Shown: one piece after another, positions 8,008 through 16,533 of the stretch
Numbering within the stretch: the first letter of the stretch is position 1
Layout of the letters: every line of letters starts with the position of its first letter
NCBI RefSeq assembly: GCF_038049935.1
Contig: NZ_CP145886.1
Span: forward strand, 434,001 to 498,000
Reading direction: 5' to 3'
Length of the DNA: 64,000 nucleotides
Source: Rossellomorea sp. y25
Lineage (GTDB): Bacteria; Bacillota; Bacilli; Bacillales; Bacillaceae_B
The notes under the pieces: model-generated
Seen by the model: only the letters and a program-made list of their open reading frames with translations
Databases searched by the model: none
What the model was told of the DNA's origin: nothing
Made by a program: the position numbers and the translations under genes

Positions 8008-9525
8008 ATGTCTACAGTTAAAGAGCAAAGCTTTGAAGTCCTTGAAATGAAAAGAGAGCATTATTCATTGGTGATCAACGGTCAACGTATGGAAAGCGTT
8101 TCGGGTGAAACCTTTACGACGTATAATCCAGCAACAGGTGAAGCCATTGCCACCGTATCACTTGCATCCGCCCAAGATGCTGAAAAAGCGGTTGAAGCAG
8201 CGAGAAACGCGTTTGACTACGGTAAGTGGAAGAAGTTCCCGATCAATAAGCGTTCCCGCGTGCTCAATAAAATTGCAGGCATTATGAGATCACGTTTTAA
8301 TGAACTTGTCTCTCTTGAGATCATGGATAGCGGGAAATCACTATCCGCTGCACAAGGTCAAGTGATGCAAGCGATCGAAGACTTTGAATTCTATGCAGGA
8401 GCGATTGTGGGCCATCGTGGCACGGTCAATAATGTACCGGGTCAATTCATGAATGTTGCGGAGAAAGAGCCGGTCGGTGTATGTGCTCAAATCATTCCGT
8501 GGAATTATCCATTGATGATGGCAGCGTGGAAAATTGCACCGGCGATTGCTGCGGGCTGCTCGGTTGTCGTAAAACCTGCAACTCTTACACCGTTGACAGC
8601 CATTGTACTTGGTGAAATTTGTATTGAAGCAGGAGTTCCTGAAGGGGTTGTAAACGTCATTCCTGGTGCAGGTTCCACTGTCGGGAATTACTTAGTTGAG
8701 CATGAAAAGGTTGATAAGGTTGCCTTCACAGGGTCAACACCTATCGGTAAAAACATTATGGAAAAAGCGTCCCAAACGTTAAAGAGAGTGACTCTTGAAT
8801 TAGGAGGGAAATCACCTAATATCGTTTTTGAAGATGCAGATGTTGATGCAGCAGTGGATGGTTCCCTTTTCGGAATCTTCTATAATACAGGTCAGTCCTG
8901 TGAAGCACGCTCCAGATTGTATGTACACGAAGATATCTACGATGAGTTCATGGAAAAGTTCGTTGAAAAGACGAAGAAACTGAAACTGGCTGACCCCCAC
9001 GATAAAGGAACTCATATCGGTGCGATCATCAACCAGGAGCAGCTGGATACGATCGACGGTTATGTTCAATCTGCCAAAGAAGAAGGAGCCACAATCCTGG
9101 TTGGTGGAAGTCCTGCAAAAGTAGAAGGTTTCGAAAAGGGCTATTGGTATGAGCCGACCATCATTACGGACGTGAATCACGATATGAAGGTTGTAAAAGA
9201 AGAAATCTTCGGACCAGTCGTTGTGGTAATGAAATTCAAAGATGAAAAAGAAGGGATCAAAATGGCCAACGATAGTGAATATGGTCTCGGTTCAGCTGTT
9301 TGGACTCAAAACCATGGCCGTGCGACAAGAGTATCGAAAGCGATCCAAGCCGGAATCGTGATGGTGAACTGCCCGTTCTCCGCATTCCCGGGTACTCCAT
9401 TCGGAGGCTACAAGCAGTCCGGATTCGGCCGTGAGCTTTGCGTTGAAACGCTCGACCTTTACACAGAAACAAAGAGTATCATTTCTTACTTCGGTAACCG
9501 TCCGTTAAATCCATTTGGTGTATAA
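8008..9525 (+). CDS. Aldehyde dehydrogenase of the paa operon (no hydratase domain)
   Basis: A 505-residue NAD(P)-dependent aldehyde dehydrogenase. It shows IPWNYPLMMAAWK, the conserved glutamate in LELGGKSPN, and the catalytic cysteine in FYNTGQSCEARSR. By position it may oxidise the 3-oxo-5,6-dehydrosuberyl-CoA semialdehyde, the second activity of PaaZ. The C-terminal MaoC-type hydratase of fused PaaZ is absent, so it cannot open the oxepin ring by itself. It could equally be a phenylacetaldehyde dehydrogenase feeding PaaK. Strong AAAGGAGATGG ribosome site. Confidence 0.82.
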   Translation: MSTVKEQSFEVLEMKREHYSLVINGQRMESVSGETFTTYNPATGEAIATVSLASAQDAEKAVEAARNAFDYGKWKKFPINKRSRVLNKIAGIMRSRFNELVSLEIMDSGKSLSAAQGQVMQAIEDFEFYAGAIVGHRGTVNNVPGQFMNVAEKEPVGVCAQIIPWNYPLMMAAWKIAPAIAAGCSVVVKPATLTPLTAIVLGEICIEAGVPEGVVNVIPGAGSTVGNYLVEHEKVDKVAFTGSTPIGKNIMEKASQTLKRVTLELGGKSPNIVFEDADVDAAVDGSLFGIFYNTGQSCEARSRLYVHEDIYDEFMEKFVEKTKKLKLADPHDKGTHIGAIINQEQLDTIDGYVQSAKEEGATILVGGSPAKVEGFEKGYWYEPTIITDVNHDMKVVKEEIFGPVVVVMKFKDEKEGIKMANDSEYGLGSAVWTQNHGRATRVSKAIQAGIVMVNCPFSAFPGTPFGGYKQSGFGRELCVETLDLYTETKSIISYFGNRPLNPFGV

Positions 9526-9541
9526 GAAGACATTAACAAGC

Positions 9542-9569
9542 AGGGGTTGTCCTATCAGGGTCAACCCCT
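9542..9569 (+). promoter_or_regulatory. Intercistronic hairpin before paaH
   Basis: Inverted repeat AGGGGTTG (9542-9549) and CAACCCCT (9562-9569) with a 12-nt loop, not followed by a T-run. It lies in the 69-bp space between the aldehyde dehydrogenase stop and the paaH ATG. It may act in mRNA processing or as a weak attenuator. Confidence 0.55.
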
Positions 9570-9594
9570 TATTGCAAGAAAGGGGAAACAAAAC

Positions 9595-10470
9595 ATGACA
9601 CAGCATATTGTGGTAGTAGGTTCCGGTGTAATGGGAAGAGGAATTGCCTATGTAAGTGCAGTTGGAGGCTTCCGGACCACACTGGTTGATATTAAACAAG
9701 AACAGTTGGATCATGCCAGGAATGAGATTCAGCATATTTTTCAAAAAGGAATAGAAAGGAATAAGCTCACTCAGCAGCAGTACGTAGAAGCAAAAGAGCT
9801 TATGAGTTATTCAACGAATCTTTTGATTGCCGTACGGGATGCCGATGTGGTCATCGAAGCCGTTCCGGAAAAGACAGACATCAAGCGTGGCGTATTTGAA
9901 GTGCTGGACGCGCATGCCCCGGACTATTGCTACCTGGCAACGAATACCTCCACCATGAGCCCGACTGAAATCGGCTCCTTTACAAAACGGCCTGACAAAG
10001 TCATTGCCATGCACTTTTTCAACCCTGTACATAAAATGCCACTCGTTGAAATCGTGAAGGGATTGGAAACAAGTGATGAAACGGCGGAGGTCATCCAGCA
10101 AGTTGCCCGCCTGATGGGGAAAGAAACGGTGGTCATCAATGAGTTCCCTGGTTTTGTCACAAGTAGAATCTCTGCCCTCGTTGGGAATGAAGCCTTTTAC
10201 ATGCTCCAGGAAGGACTCGGTTCTCCTGAAGAAATCGATAAAGCGATCAAGCTCGGGTTAAATTATCCCATGGGTCCGTTTGAGCTGGGAGATTTAGTCG
10301 GACTGGATACACGATTGAATAATCTTAAGTACCTTCATGAAAAGCTTGGAGAAAAGTATCGCCCGGCCCCTCTTTTAGAAAAGTATGTGAAGGCAGGACG
10401 TCTTGGCCGAAAAACTGGTAAGGGCGTTTACGATTACTCGGAAACAATGGAAAAGGAGCACCAGTCATGA
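9595..10470 (+). CDS. paaH: 3-hydroxyacyl-CoA dehydrogenase
   Basis: NAD-dependent 3-hydroxyadipyl-CoA dehydrogenase of the lower phenylacetate pathway. It has the dinucleotide-binding motif [14 protein letters not shown] near the N-terminus and the catalytic histidine in [16 protein letters not shown], then the typical C-terminal dimer domain. The ATG at 9595 is chosen because it has an AAAGGGG ribosome site and gives the standard short N-terminus. A TTG at 9547 would add 16 unlikely residues. The protein is about 291 residues. Its stop overlaps the thiolase start (ATGA). Confidence 0.92.
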   Translation: MTQHIVVVGSGVMGRGIAYVSAVGGFRTTLVDIKQEQLDHARNEIQHIFQKGIERNKLTQQQYVEAKELMSYSTNLLIAVRDADVVIEAVPEKTDIKRGVFEVLDAHAPDYCYLATNTSTMSPTEIGSFTKRPDKVIAMHFFNPVHKMPLVEIVKGLETSDETAEVIQQVARLMGKETVVINEFPGFVTSRISALVGNEAFYMLQEGLGSPEEIDKAIKLGLNYPMGPFELGDLVGLDTRLNNLKYLHEKLGEKYRPAPLLEKYVKAGRLGRKTGKGVYDYSETMEKEHQS

Positions 10471-11672
10471 GAGAGGTTGTGATTGTCGATGCTGTCCGTA
10501 CTCCGATTGGAAAGTACAAAGGCTCTTTAAAAGAGGTGCGTCCTGATGATTTGGGTGCACATGTTATTAAAGCCCTCGTCGAACGAAATCCCCTCGTCCC
10601 GGTGGATACGATTGAAGAGGTGGTACTTGGAAATGCAAACGGTGCCGGGGAAGACAACCGGAACGTAGCCCGGATGTCGACACTCCTGGCAGGCCTCCCA
10701 GTTGAAGTCGGGGCTACCACCATCAACCGTTTATGCGGTTCTGGACTGGACGCTGTGAACTATGCGGCTAGAGCCATTTTGGCTAATGAAGGGGATGTTT
10801 TCATTGCAGGCGGGACTGAAAGTATGACCCGTGCTCCCTACGTCATGGCAAAGCCTTCAAAGGATTTCCCAAGGGGCAATATGGAAATGTTCGATACGAC
10901 GATAGGGTGGCGCTTCGTTAATTCCCGCCTGAAAGAAAAGTACGGAACCGATTCTATGCCGGAAACAGCCGAAAACGTGGCAAAACAGTTCGGCATTTCA
11001 AGGGAAGAACAGGATCACTTTGCTTACTGGAGCCAAATGAAAGCGAAACGTGCCATGGATGAAGAACGGTTTAAAGGAGAGATTGTTCCCGTCGAATTAC
11101 GGGACCGTAGAGGGAATATCTCAATCTTCCAGATCGATGAACACCCAAGACCCGATACCAATAGTGACAAACTGCAGAAGCTTAAGCCCTTATTCCAAGG
11201 AGGAACAGTGACGGCAGGGAATGCATCCGGAGTCAATGATGGTGCATCTGCTCTCTTATTAATGAGCAGAGAGAAGGCTGAAGAATTAGGCGTTACACCG
11301 CTGGCCCGCTACATGACATCAGCCACCTCAGGGCTTGAACCTTCAGTGATGGGACTGGGACCGATCTATGCCACACAGAAGGTACTGAAACGGTCTGGCC
11401 TTGCCCTGGACCAAATCGGCTTAGTGGAGCTCAATGAAGCATTCGCTGCTCAATCCATCGCCTGCATCAGGGAGCTTGGGCTGAAAGAAGAAATCGTCAA
11501 TGTGAATGGAGGAGCGATTGCCCTCGGTCATCCCTTGGGAGCAAGTGGAGCACGTATCCTTACCACCCTTCTGTATGAAATGAAAAAGAGAAAGGTACGG
11601 TACGGCTTGTCTACCATGTGCATCGGTGTAGGCCAGGGAATCGCGACATTAGTAGAGAACATAGAATCTTAA
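10467..11672 (+). CDS. paaJ: 3-oxoadipyl-CoA/acetyl-CoA thiolase
   Basis: A 401-residue thiolase with the acylated cysteine in [14 protein letters not shown], the [10 protein letters not shown] histidine motif and the [10 protein letters not shown] cysteine motif. In the phenylacetate pathway PaaJ cleaves 3-oxoadipyl-CoA to succinyl-CoA and acetyl-CoA. It is translationally coupled to paaH by a 4-bp overlap and is the last gene before a strong terminator. The assignment to PaaJ rather than a general fatty-acid thiolase rests on operon position. Confidence 0.9.
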   Translation: MREVVIVDAVRTPIGKYKGSLKEVRPDDLGAHVIKALVERNPLVPVDTIEEVVLGNANGAGEDNRNVARMSTLLAGLPVEVGATTINRLCGSGLDAVNYAARAILANEGDVFIAGGTESMTRAPYVMAKPSKDFPRGNMEMFDTTIGWRFVNSRLKEKYGTDSMPETAENVAKQFGISREEQDHFAYWSQMKAKRAMDEERFKGEIVPVELRDRRGNISIFQIDEHPRPDTNSDKLQKLKPLFQGGTVTAGNASGVNDGASALLLMSREKAEELGVTPLARYMTSATSGLEPSVMGLGPIYATQKVLKRSGLALDQIGLVELNEAFAAQSIACIRELGLKEEIVNVNGGAIALGHPLGASGARILTTLLYEMKKRKVRYGLSTMCIGVGQGIATLVENIES

Positions 11673-11699
11673 GAGCCCAGTTTGTCCAGGGCTCTTTTT
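11671..11699 (+). terminator. Terminator of the paa operon
   Basis: Stem AAGAGCCC (11671-11678) with GGGCTCTT (11689-11696) followed by a T-run. It overlaps the stop codon of the thiolase gene. Confidence 0.88.
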
Positions 11700-11747
11700 G
11701 TGATTAGAACATTTGATTTTTAGAAAAGATAGAAGTGAGGTGAGAGA

Positions 11748-11969
11748 ATGGAATTTGAAATCATGACAAAAGAAAGTGAGATTCCATGTCTGGTCGTCGC
11801 TGATGAGGACAACGGCAGGTTCATGGTAAGAAAAGCCGACACGAGCGGGGAAGTGTTCAACAGCCAGGAAGAGCTTGTGGAATGGATCGAGACAAATTGG
11901 TCAAAAGAGCAGGTTGTAAATACGTATGATTTTGTGAAAATGCTGGAGATGTTGAGGATGTATCATTGA
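11748..11969 (+). CDS. Small acidic hypothetical protein
   Basis: A 73-residue soluble, acidic protein (MEFEIMTKESEIPCLVVADED...) with no signal peptide or membrane segment. An AGTGAGGTGA ribosome site precedes the ATG. I do not recognise the family. It is flanked on both sides by terminators, between the paa operon and paaX, so it is probably transcribed alone or by read-through. The short beta-rich start followed by an amphipathic helix could be an accessory of the pathway, but nothing shows this. Confidence 0.7.
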   Translation: MEFEIMTKESEIPCLVVADEDNGRFMVRKADTSGEVFNSQEELVEWIETNWSKEQVVNTYDFVKMLEMLRMYH

Positions 11970-11972
11970 GGG

Positions 11973-12003
11973 TCGGGCTCTGTAAATGAGCCTGATTTTT
12001 TTG
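11973..12003 (+). terminator. Terminator after the 73-codon gene
   Basis: TCGGGCTC (11973-11980) pairs with GAGCCTGA (11988-11995) with one G-T pair, followed by eight T. Confidence 0.88.
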
Positions 12004-12075
12004 TGCTGTAGAAATAGAAAAATCAAGAATATTCATTTATTTTCATAGAATGTTTATGATAATATATAAACTAAA

Positions 12076-12088
12076 CGTAAATTAAACG
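12076..12088. promoter_or_regulatory. Palindromic operator upstream of paaX
   Basis: CGTAAATTAAACG is a copy of the CG-N9-CG palindrome found near paaK, the ABC importer and others. It lies 39 bp before the paaX ATG, consistent with autoregulation. The promoter itself is not clear; a TATAAA-like -10 precedes the site. Confidence 0.6.
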
Positions 12089-12126
12089 TCATAAACAAAC
12101 GGAATATATCTAAAGGAGAGGCACCG

Positions 12127-13002
12127 ATGAATACACGATCAATGATCTTTACACTATATGGGGATTATATACGACACTATGGCAACAAGATATGGATTGG
12201 CAGTTTGATTCGCTTGCTTAATGAATTTGGTCACAACGATCAAGCGGTCCGGGCAGCTATTTCGAGAATGAATAAGCAAGGTTGGGTTCAGGCAGAGAAA
12301 CAGGGGAACAAAAGCTACTACTCCCTGACTGAACGCGGAGTGACCCGTATGGAAGAAGCGGCAAAGAGGATTTTTAAGCTCAAACCCGAACAATGGGACG
12401 GTAAATGGAGAATCCTTATGTACTCGATTCCTGAAGAGATTAGGAGCATCCGGGATGAACTGAGAAAGGAACTGGTTTGGAGCGGATTCGGAACTCTTTC
12501 GACGAGCACGTGGATTTCTCCCAACAATCTAGAAGTACAAGTACAAACCCTAATTGGAAAATACGATATTAAAGAATACGTCGATTTCTTCATTGCTGGA
12601 TATGAAGGGCCCAATGAGAATCAACGATTGATCGAGAAAAGCTGGGACCTTAAAGAAATCAATGACCGCTACCAGGAATTCATTTCTCACTACAGTCAAA
12701 AATACATGATTGATAAAAGTAAAATCGGAAAAGGACAGATGAGCGATGCTGAATGCTTCGTTGAACGAACGAAGCTTGTCCATGAATACCGCAAATTCCT
12801 TTTCGTCGATCCAGGCTTACCAGAAGAGCTGCTGCCTGAAAAGTGGCTGGGAGCACACGCAGCCTCCCTGTTCGGAGAATACTACAAAGAACTCGCAGAA
12901 CCAGCCTCCCGTTTCTTCGAAAGTGTCTTCGAAGACGGAAACGAGCTAAAAAACAAAGACCAAAGCTACAACGTCATGACCCATCCATTATTACTAGACT
13001 GA
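12127..13002 (+). CDS. paaX: Phenylacetate catabolism repressor
   Basis: A 291-residue PaaX-type transcription factor. The N-terminal winged-helix region (MIFTLYGDYIRHYGNKIWIGSLI, then QAVRAAISRMNKQGW) is characteristic. The WRILMYSIPE segment and the C-terminal PaaX domain follow. In proteobacteria PaaX represses paa genes and is released by phenylacetyl-CoA. Here it stands next to the operon with its own AAAGGAGAGG ribosome site and terminator. It is the most obvious candidate to bind the shared CGTTnAATTAACG sites, though an unlinked TetR-type regulator is also possible. Confidence 0.93.
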   Translation: MNTRSMIFTLYGDYIRHYGNKIWIGSLIRLLNEFGHNDQAVRAAISRMNKQGWVQAEKQGNKSYYSLTERGVTRMEEAAKRIFKLKPEQWDGKWRILMYSIPEEIRSIRDELRKELVWSGFGTLSTSTWISPNNLEVQVQTLIGKYDIKEYVDFFIAGYEGPNENQRLIEKSWDLKEINDRYQEFISHYSQKYMIDKSKIGKGQMSDAECFVERTKLVHEYRKFLFVDPGLPEELLPEKWLGAHAASLFGEYYKELAEPASRFFESVFEDGNELKNKDQSYNVMTHPLLLD

Positions 13003-13003
13003 C

Positions 13004-13039
13004 AAAAAACCACTTGCTGCTTCGGCAAGTGGTTTTTTT
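13004..13039 (+). terminator. Terminator of paaX
   Basis: A 14-bp stem, AAAAAACCACTTGC (13004-13017) with GCAAGTGGTTTTTT (13025-13038), with a 7-nt loop and T-run. Confidence 0.93.
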
Positions 13040-13074
13040 GAGGGACGGACCTCCGGAATCTACAAAATATATAC

Positions 13075-13113
13075 TTGTCTAACAATTCCAAAAAGTATAA
13101 CATTAATTTAACG
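13075..13113 (+). promoter_or_regulatory. Promoter and operator upstream of the nitronate monooxygenase-like gene
   Basis: TTGTCT (13075-13080) and TATAAC (13096-13101) could be -35 and -10, with a short 15-bp spacing. CATTAATTTAACG (13101-13113) overlaps the end of the -10 and is a 12-of-13 match to the CGTTnAwTTAACG palindrome. Confidence 0.55.
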
Positions 13114-13126
13114 AAGGGGGATTTTT

Positions 13127-14083
13127 ATGAATAACCTATCCGAACTATTACATATAAAATATCCAATTATTCAAGGGGGAATGGGGAACATCAGCAATGC
13201 CCAGTTGACCGCAGCCATCTCGGAAGCCGGGGCACTCGGTACGATCGGAGTCGGAACGATGAGTGTGGAGGAAGTGGAAGGGATTGTTGTTGAAACCAAG
13301 AAACGAACAAACAAGCCATTCGCATTAAACATCCCGATCTCCATCACCCCACACCTGCAGGAAATGATTCGCCTAGTGGTGACTCATCGAATACCAGTCG
13401 TTTCCCTGTCAGCTGGAAATCCCGCCCCACTCATCCCGTACTTTCATGAGCACAATGTTAAGGTGATTTGTGTCGTCGCATCTAAAAAGCAGGGAAAGAA
13501 AGCGGAAGACGCCGGTGCAGATGTGATCGTGGCGGAAGGTTATGAGGCTGCCGGGATCAACTCCAATCTGGAAACGACAACGCTTGCCCTAATTCCACAA
13601 CTCGTGGATACCGTGGACATTCCTGTGGTCGCAGCAGGAGGAATAGGTGATGGAAGGGGACTCGCTTCCATGCTCGCGCTAGGTGCCAGTGGTGTGCAAA
13701 TGGGAACGAGGTTCATTGCTACACAGGAAGCTCCTTTTCATGAAAACTATAAATCGACACTAGTGGAAGCAAAAGATGATAGCACGATCATCGTCGGGCG
13801 TTCTATCGGAAGGGTAAGAAGGGTCATGAAAACGCCTTATGCTGCACAACTGATTCAAAAAGAACAAGAGGGGGTCGAACTTGAAGAGTTCAGTCAAATG
13901 ACCTCGGAGGATTATCATCGTGTAGGGGCACTTGAAGGCAAGCTGGATCAAGGCTTTATCAACGGAGGGCAGGTGTCTGGCCTTGTGTCAGATGTTCCGA
14001 CTGTGAAGGAACTGGTAGAGAGAATGATAAATGATGCCCAGGGGATTTTTAGGAAGCTTTCGGGCAGCGGTGTGGAATCTTAA
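13127..14083 (+). CDS. Nitronate monooxygenase / FabK-like flavoprotein
   Basis: A 318-residue FMN-dependent TIM-barrel protein. It has PIIQGGMGNISNAQLTAAISEAGALGTIG at the N-terminus (read as PIIQGGM plus SEAGALG), the catalytic-type H of nitronate enzymes absent in part, then VVAAGGIGDGRG and GASGVQMGTRFIAT, the FMN phosphate-binding segments. Both nitronate monooxygenases and FabK-type enoyl-ACP reductases share these motifs. Other members are anonymous oxidoreductases. It follows paaX, has its own terminator and a copy of the shared operator, so a role in aromatic catabolism is likely but undefined. Confidence 0.8.
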   Translation: MNNLSELLHIKYPIIQGGMGNISNAQLTAAISEAGALGTIGVGTMSVEEVEGIVVETKKRTNKPFALNIPISITPHLQEMIRLVVTHRIPVVSLSAGNPAPLIPYFHEHNVKVICVVASKKQGKKAEDAGADVIVAEGYEAAGINSNLETTTLALIPQLVDTVDIPVVAAGGIGDGRGLASMLALGASGVQMGTRFIATQEAPFHENYKSTLVEAKDDSTIIVGRSIGRVRRVMKTPYAAQLIQKEQEGVELEEFSQMTSEDYHRVGALEGKLDQGFINGGQVSGLVSDVPTVKELVERMINDAQGIFRKLSGSGVES

Positions 14084-14096
14084 TAGATTGTTGTGA

Positions 14097-14132
14097 AAGG
14101 CGCTTTTCCTTAATTGGGAAAGTGTCTTTTTT
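14097..14132 (+). terminator. Terminator after the nitronate monooxygenase-like gene
   Basis: AAGGCGCTTTTCC (14097-14109) pairs with GGGAAAGTGTCTT with several G-T pairs, followed by T6. Confidence 0.82.
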
Positions 14133-14142
14133 ATGGTGGTGT

Positions 14143-14200
14143 TCACAATTTGGCACAAGTTTTGGTGAAAGTGGCACAAGTTTAGTAGATTTCAGCACAA
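14143..14200. repeat. Three-unit array with exact 21-bp period (core TGGCACAAG)
   Basis: The core TGGCACAAG stands at 14151 and 14172, with a weaker copy CAGCACAA at 14193, all 21 bp apart. It is preceded by GTTCACAATT. A second copy of the same array is at 42371-42428. It lies in the 406-bp gap before the ABC importer. The rest of that gap up to about 14340 shows nothing else I can name. Confidence 0.8.
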
Positions 14201-14344
14201 CAGTATGAAAAGAAGAGCGTGAAGTAGAAAAACTATAGCAAGAAACTATCGAATATCCAGGATAATTGGAGTCCTTCAGAAAAATTTTCCCCGAATCCCT
14301 CTAGAAATCACTGCTAATACCGACTATACTAGTATTAATTTTTA

Positions 14345-14405
14345 AATTTTCGGAATATTATTGACTATTTTGTGACAGGAGTGATAATATAACGTTGTAT
14401 TTACG
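14345..14405 (+). promoter_or_regulatory. ABC importer promoter with CodY-like box and palindromic operator
   Basis: AATTTTCGGAATATT (14345-14359) matches the CodY consensus at 13 of 15 positions and ends 1 bp before TTGACT (14361-14366). TAATAT (14385-14390) is a good -10 at 18 bp spacing. CGTTGTATTTACG (14393-14405) is a copy of the shared palindrome just after the -10. The order box, -35, -10, palindrome repeats that of the paaK promoter. Confidence 0.7.
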
Positions 14406-14489
14406 CTGAAGATCATTTTTATCATACTTGGGTTTGCTAGTCTACTAGACTACTGATCATAAATTAGGAAGAGAAAAAGGGGGATTTCT

Positions 14490-15497
14490 GTGAAGAAGAA
14501 GAGTTTATTACTTGTTGTCATCTCAATGATGCTGGGAATGCTGGTTTTAGCGGGCTGTGGTAGTGATACAAGCTCAGGTGGAGGAGATGGTGAAAAACAA
14601 TATGTTATCGGGGTAACCCAAATTGTGGAACATCCGTCTTTAGATGCAGCGTTTGAAGGTTTTAAGAAAGCTTTAGCTGAAAATGGCCTTGAAGAAGGTA
14701 AAAATGTGAAGTTTGATGTTCAAATTGCTCAAGGGGATCCTACAAATTCACAAACGATCGCCAAGAACTTCGTTGGTGATGGCGTCGACCTCATCTTTGC
14801 AAACTCAACCCCAAGTGCTCAGCACGCATTAAATGCTACAAAGGAAATTCCAATCGTGTTCACGTCAGTGACTGATCCCGTTGGTGCTGAATTAGTGAAA
14901 TCCTTCGAGGAGCCTGGTGAGAATATCACAGGAACCACAGATACTCATCCTGAAGCAATCTCTAAGACAATTTCATTTATTACGGATGAAATGAAAGCGA
15001 AAAATATTGGTGTTATTTATAACTCAGGTGAACAAAACTCCGTTGTACAGGCTGAAGAAGTGAAAAAGCTTGCTGAAGAAAAGGGAGCAAAAGTTGTTGA
15101 AGCTTCTGTATCTACGTCAGCTGATGTAAAGCAAGCGGCAGAATCACTGGTAGGTCGTGTGGATGCGATTTACGTTCCTACTGATAATACGGTAGTATCT
15201 GCATTGGAATCAGTCATCAGTGTCTCAAATGATAAAGATATTCCTTTATTTGTGGGTGAACTGGATTCAATGAAAAAAGGTGCGATTGCAGCTAGTGGAT
15301 TCAGCTACGAAGATCTTGGGTACGAAACGGGATTGATGGCTGCAAAAATTTTAAAAGGTGAAAAGAAACCTTCTGAAATCAATGTTGAGTATCCAAAGAA
15401 TTTTAAGTTAATGATCAATAAGCAAGCTGCTGAAGAGCAAGGTGTAGAAGTCCAGGATGCATGGTCTGATTTAGGAGAGTTTTACGAAGAGAAATAA
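14490..15497 (+). CDS. ABC transporter substrate-binding lipoprotein
   Basis: A 335-residue secreted lipoprotein. A basic start and hydrophobic segment end in the lipobox LVLAGC, followed by a Ser/Gly linker. The mature part is of the ABC_sub_bind type (YVIGVTQIVEHPSLDAAFEGF, VFTSVTDPVGAELV). This family contains TrpX-like binding proteins for aromatic amino acids. The start is a GTG after AAAGGGGG. With the following permease and ATPase it makes a complete importer. The surrounding genes suggest phenylalanine, tyrosine, tryptophan or a related aromatic acid as ligand; this is inferred. Confidence 0.88.
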   Translation: MKKKSLLLVVISMMLGMLVLAGCGSDTSSGGGDGEKQYVIGVTQIVEHPSLDAAFEGFKKALAENGLEEGKNVKFDVQIAQGDPTNSQTIAKNFVGDGVDLIFANSTPSAQHALNATKEIPIVFTSVTDPVGAELVKSFEEPGENITGTTDTHPEAISKTISFITDEMKAKNIGVIYNSGEQNSVVQAEEVKKLAEEKGAKVVEASVSTSADVKQAAESLVGRVDAIYVPTDNTVVSALESVISVSNDKDIPLFVGELDSMKKGAIAASGFSYEDLGYETGLMAAKILKGEKKPSEINVEYPKNFKLMINKQAAEEQGVEVQDAWSDLGEFYEEK

Positions 15498-15513
15498 GAG
15501 AGGATGATGATTC

Positions 15514-16533
15514 GTGCCAACAGCAATATTCGCATCCTTTGAATCTGGAATCATTTACGCTATTATGGCCCTCGGAGTCTACTTGTCCTTTCGGATATTG
15601 GATTTTCCTGATTTAACAGTCGATGGCAGCTTCGTTACGGGAGCCGCTGTCGCTGCCACCATGATTGTCAGTGGCGTAAATCCAGTCATCGCAACCATTA
15701 CAGCGATTGTCATCGGATTTGTTGCAGGATGTATAACAGGATTACTTCACACATTTGGAAAGATTAATGCCTTATTATCAGGGATTTTAATGATGATTGC
15801 TCTTTATTCAATCAATCTCAGGATAATGGGACGATCGAATGTACCTTTACTTAGTCAGGATACTGCTTTTACAGGGGTGGAAGGATTCTGGTCACCACTC
15901 GGGATCGATGCCGCTCTCAATAAATTGTGGATGGCGGTCGGACTCGGGGAGCCTGTACCGGGAACATGGAGCATTTTATTCATCATGACGATCATTACCC
16001 TTGTCATTAAATTTTTAACGGATGGCTTTTTGAAAACGGAAGTTGGATTGGCCCTTAGAGCGACAGGAGATAATCAGCGAATGATCCGCAGCTTTTCCGC
16101 TAATACGAATCTAATGATCATTCTTGGCTTGGGAATCTCGAACGGGATGGTTGCACTATCCGGTGCGTTGATTGCTCAGTATAGCCGTTTTGCAGATGTT
16201 GGAATGGGTATCGGGATGATTATCATTGGACTTGCTTCCGTCATCATTGGAGAAGCCCTATTTGGAACGAAAACAATCGCCCGTACTACATTGGCTGTCA
16301 TTGGAGGAGCGATCATCTACCGATTGGTCGTTTCCATGGCACTTCGTGTCGATTTCCTGGAAACGGGAGATATGAAGCTGATCACGGCGACAATCGTGAT
16401 TCTTGCACTTGTGATGCCTAAAGTGATGGATCGCTACAAGGATAAGAAACGAAAAGCCCAGCGAATGGCAGAACGAATAAACAAGGCTCCTATCACAGAT
16501 GGAAAGGGTGAGAGCGGTGTTACAATTAAATAG
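15514..16533 (+). CDS. ABC transporter permease (TrpY/branched-chain-like)
   Basis: A 339-residue integral membrane protein with about eight to nine hydrophobic helices. It starts at a GTG after AGAGAGGATGATGATTC. The segments RILDFPDLTVDGSFVTGAA and FLKTEVGLALRATGDNQRMIRSF are typical of the permease type that pairs with ABC_sub_bind lipoproteins. The C-terminus is basic and cytoplasmic. The next gene starts inside its 3' end, which indicates translational coupling. Confidence 0.88.
   Translation: MPTAIFASFESGIIYAIMALGVYLSFRILDFPDLTVDGSFVTGAAVAATMIVSGVNPVIATITAIVIGFVAGCITGLLHTFGKINALLSGILMMIALYSINLRIMGRSNVPLLSQDTAFTGVEGFWSPLGIDAALNKLWMAVGLGEPVPGTWSILFIMTIITLVIKFLTDGFLKTEVGLALRATGDNQRMIRSFSANTNLMIILGLGISNGMVALSGALIAQYSRFADVGMGIGMIIIGLASVIIGEALFGTKTIARTTLAVIGGAIIYRLVVSMALRVDFLETGDMKLITATIVILALVMPKVMDRYKDKKRKAQRMAERINKAPITDGKGESGVTIK

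Noticed and set aside
14143..14200. CRISPR array
   Set aside because: The repeat unit is about 9-10 bp with a 21-bp period, far too short, and no cas genes are present.
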